From: Collinsella sp.
GTDB lineage: Bacteria > Actinomycetota > Coriobacteriia > Coriobacteriales > Coriobacteriaceae
DNA length: 9,994 bases
Assembly: GCA_031295725.1 (NCBI GenBank)
Contig: JAUMNV010000003.1
Location: forward strand, 1 to 9,994
Direction: 5' to 3'
The stretch's first letter is position 1. Each line of letters begins with the position of its first letter. Positions 9,132 to 9,994 of the stretch are shown here, in pieces. The position numbers and the translations under genes were made by a program. The notes under the pieces were generated by a model, which did not search any database, was not told the origin of the DNA, and was given only the letters and a program-made list of their open reading frames with translations.

Positions 9132-9206
9132 TCCTCGGTAGCTCAATGGTAGAGCACGCGGCTGTTAACCGCGCTGTTGTAGGTTCGAGTCCTACCCGGG
9201 GAGCCA
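9132..9206 (+). tRNA. tRNA-Asn (anticodon GUU), copy 1
   Basis: The 75-nt gene folds as a full cloverleaf. The 7-bp acceptor stem TCCTCGG/CCGGGGA has one G-U pair. The D arm is GCTC/GAGC with GG in the loop. The anticodon stem CGCGG/CCGCG encloses the loop CTGTTAA. A 5-nt variable loop and the T arm GTAGG-TTCGAGT-CCTAC follow, then discriminator G and an encoded CCA. Anticodon GTT is at 9164-9166 and reads AAC/AAU. It is first in a two-gene unit behind the promoter at 9074-9101. Confidence 0.98.
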
Positions 9207-9215
9207 GAATTTTAC

Positions 9216-9236
9216 AGCCCTTTCCGTTGGGCTTTT
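9216..9236 (+). other. Small hairpin between the two tRNA-Asn genes
   Basis: AGCCC (9216-9220) can pair with GGGCT (9229-9233) around an 8-nt loop and is followed by a short T run. It looks like a weak intrinsic terminator or a processing signal. Only five base pairs support it, so part of the transcript should pass into the second tRNA. No separate promoter for copy 2 is visible in the 34-nt spacer. Confidence 0.4.
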
Positions 9237-9240
9237 AAAT

Positions 9241-9315
9241 TCCTCGGTAGCTCAATGGTAGAGCACGCGGCTGTTAACCGCGCTGTTGTAGGTTCGAGTC
9301 CTACCCGGGGAGCCA
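9241..9315 (+). tRNA. tRNA-Asn (anticodon GUU), copy 2
   Basis: Identical to the first tRNA-Asn over all 75 nt including the encoded CCA; the match extends to 78 nt (9130-9207 versus 9239-9316), an offset of 109 nt. Anticodon GTT is at 9273-9275. It probably shares the upstream promoter with copy 1 and is closed by the strong terminator at 9322-9351. Identity to the flank-to-flank limit suggests a recent duplication or ongoing gene conversion. Confidence 0.98.
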
Positions 9316-9321
9316 GGTTGT

Positions 9322-9351
9322 AAAACCCGTCGCTTATGCGGCGGGTTTTTT
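9322..9351 (+). terminator. Intrinsic terminator after the tRNA-Asn pair
   Basis: AAAACCCGTCGC (9322-9333) pairs with GCGGCGGGTTTT (9338-9349) in a 12-bp stem with one G-U wobble around a TTAT loop, ending in six consecutive T. It begins 6 nt after the second tRNA. This is a textbook intrinsic terminator and separates the tRNA unit from the next operon. Confidence 0.93.
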
Positions 9352-9355
9352 CATG

Positions 9356-9379
9356 TCGCGATCGCCGTTCGCGAACGTT
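9356..9379. promoter_or_regulatory. Cluster of short palindromes upstream of the Asp23-family gene
   Basis: GCGATCGC (9358-9365) is followed directly by the 12-bp palindrome CGTTCGCGAACG (9366-9377), and AACGTT (9374-9379) overlaps its right side. Together they could form an operator for a dimeric regulator, about 70-90 nt upstream of the candidate -10 at 9448. Short palindromes of CG-rich sequence arise easily by chance, so this is a weak call. Confidence 0.2.
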
Positions 9380-9447
9380 ACCATATCAACATTTCGTGTC
9401 GAGGATGTAATCCCGAGGCCTGCCACCTCAACATGGCGCGGTCGTTG

Positions 9448-9453
9448 TAGAAT
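9448..9453 (+). promoter_or_regulatory. Candidate -10 box for the Asp23-family operon
   Basis: TAGAAT lies about 57 nt before the chosen GTG start, in the only locally A/T-rich part of the leader. No convincing -35 box is found 16-18 nt upstream. Some promoter is needed between 9352 and 9497 because a strong terminator precedes this operon. Confidence 0.3.
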
Positions 9454-9509
9454 ATTGCAATGATTGCTCCCACGAGATGGTGCCGCGAGCACCAGATAAG
9501 GAGATTCTT

Positions 9510-9866
9510 GTGTCTGAGACCATTAACGGCAGCCTGAGCGTCTCGAATGACGTTATTGCCGATATTGCCGGTTATGCCGCGATGACGTGCTATGGCGTCG
9601 TCGGTATGGCTGAGCAGCTCCAGGGCGCCGAGAGCGTGCGCCTGCTTGCCGGTCAGCGCCTCCGCAAGGGTGTGCTTGTCTCCGCCGACGAGAACGGCCT
9701 TACGGTCGATCTTCACGTCGTGCTCGAGAACGGCGTCAACATGAAGTCCGTCTGCCACAATCTTTCGAGCTCCGTTGCCTTCACTCTGCAGGAGATCGCC
9801 CAGATCGATCCCGCCAGCCTTAAGATCGGCATCCACATCGACGCGCTCAAGAGCCGTCTGAACTAG
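9510..9866 (+). CDS. Asp23/Gls24 family (DUF322) envelope-stress-type protein
   Basis: The 118-residue product resembles the small Asp23/Gls24 family, soluble proteins tied to alkaline or envelope stress in Firmicutes; the short form matches YloU. Family-like features are the start GSLSVSNDVIADIAGYAAMTCYGVVGM, the middle strand LTVDLHVVLENGVNMKSVCHNL, and an amphipathic C-terminal part with LQEIAQIDPASLKIGIHIDAL. No signal peptide or membrane segment is visible. The GTG at 9510 is chosen because AAGGAG (9498-9503) sits 6 nt upstream; an in-frame ATG at 9477 would add 11 residues but lacks a site and includes the SD region. It lies 27 nt before a FakA-like gene, the same pairing as yloU-yloV. 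Precise function is not established for this short form. Confidence 0.85.
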   Translation: MSETINGSLSVSNDVIADIAGYAAMTCYGVVGMAEQLQGAESVRLLAGQRLRKGVLVSADENGLTVDLHVVLENGVNMKSVCHNLSSSVAFTLQEIAQIDPASLKIGIHIDALKSRLN

Positions 9867-9893
9867 CATCCGAAAACGGAGATTCAAATACCC

Positions 9894-9994
9894 ATGATTG
9901 CAAAGACCATTCGCACCTGTTTTCCGATCGCTGCGGCTGCCGTTTCCGACAAGGCCGAGGAGATCAACAAGCTCAACGTCTTCCCCGTACCCGA
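9894..9994 (+). CDS. fakA: DAK2-domain protein, FakA/YloV-like (3' partial)
   Basis: Only the first 33 codons are inside the window. The segment EEINKLNVFPVP just before the edge matches the start of the DhaL/DAK2 nucleotide-binding domain found in FakA/YloV, which normally continues DGDTGTNM. FakA is the ATP-binding subunit of fatty acid kinase, which phosphorylates exogenous fatty acids bound to FakB. The ATG at 9894 has GGAGA at 9878-9882, a rather long 11-nt spacing. Following an Asp23-family gene by 27 nt is the usual yloU-yloV context and supports the call. The motif's catalytic Asp residues lie beyond the window, so the kinase assignment is family-level. Confidence 0.75.
   Translation, partial: MIAKTIRTCFPIAAAAVSDKAEEINKLNVFPVP

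Noticed and set aside
9130..9316. Direct repeat at tRNA genes as a possible integration (att) site
   Set aside because: Both copies are full-length functional tRNAs and the interval is only about 30 nt, with no integrase or cargo. Tandem tRNA genes explain it.
9130..9316. Repeat-spacer pattern as a possible CRISPR array
   Set aside because: Only two units, each a complete tRNA-Asn cloverleaf with CCA; there is no further repeat and no cas gene.
9477..9509. ATG at 9477 as the Asp23-family start
   Set aside because: The added residues come from leader sequence that includes the AAGGAG site serving GTG 9510, and they do not resemble the family.

Overview
The window is a GC-rich bacterial chromosome segment packed with plus-strand housekeeping genes. 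The best guess for its source is a high-GC Gram-positive of the class Coriobacteriia, possibly Collinsella. The reasons are gene order, codon use strongly biased to C/G at third positions, GTG starts behind strong Shine-Dalgarno (SD) sites, and a primary sigma factor with an acidic N-terminal spacer followed by a basic one. The genus is inferred from general knowledge and was not tested by any search.

Region 1 (positions 2-7483) is one run of six tightly spaced genes: infB (5' truncated by the window edge), rbfA, nrnA (DHH phosphoesterase), truB, ribF and dnaG. Three junctions overlap (8, 4 and 8 nt) and the other two gaps are 11 and 15 nt. I see no room for an internal terminator, so co-transcription and translational coupling are likely. 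The run joins translation initiation (IF2), 30S maturation (RbfA), nano-RNA/pAp turnover (NrnA), tRNA pseudouridylation (TruB), flavin cofactor synthesis (RibF) and replication priming (DnaG).

Region 2 (7484-8986) holds a 110-nt gap with a small hairpin and an extended -10 promoter candidate. The primary sigma factor gene rpoD/sigA follows, closed by a 14-bp stem terminator. Primase and primary sigma factor are therefore adjacent, as in other 'macromolecular synthesis' arrangements, but here they sit behind the infB operon.

Region 3 (8987-9351) is a compact RNA-gene block. It contains a 56-nt nearly perfect palindrome (REP-like), a strong promoter with a perfect TATAAT box, two identical tRNA-Asn(GUU) genes with encoded CCA and a small hairpin between them, and a strong intrinsic terminator.

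Region 4 (9352-9994) has a leader with short palindromes, an Asp23/Gls24-family (DUF322) gene, and the first 33 codons of a DAK2/FakA-like gene cut by the window edge. This pairing resembles yloU-yloV.

No mobile gene, CRISPR array, phage gene or evident new system is present. The least explained element is the long palindrome at 8992-9047.
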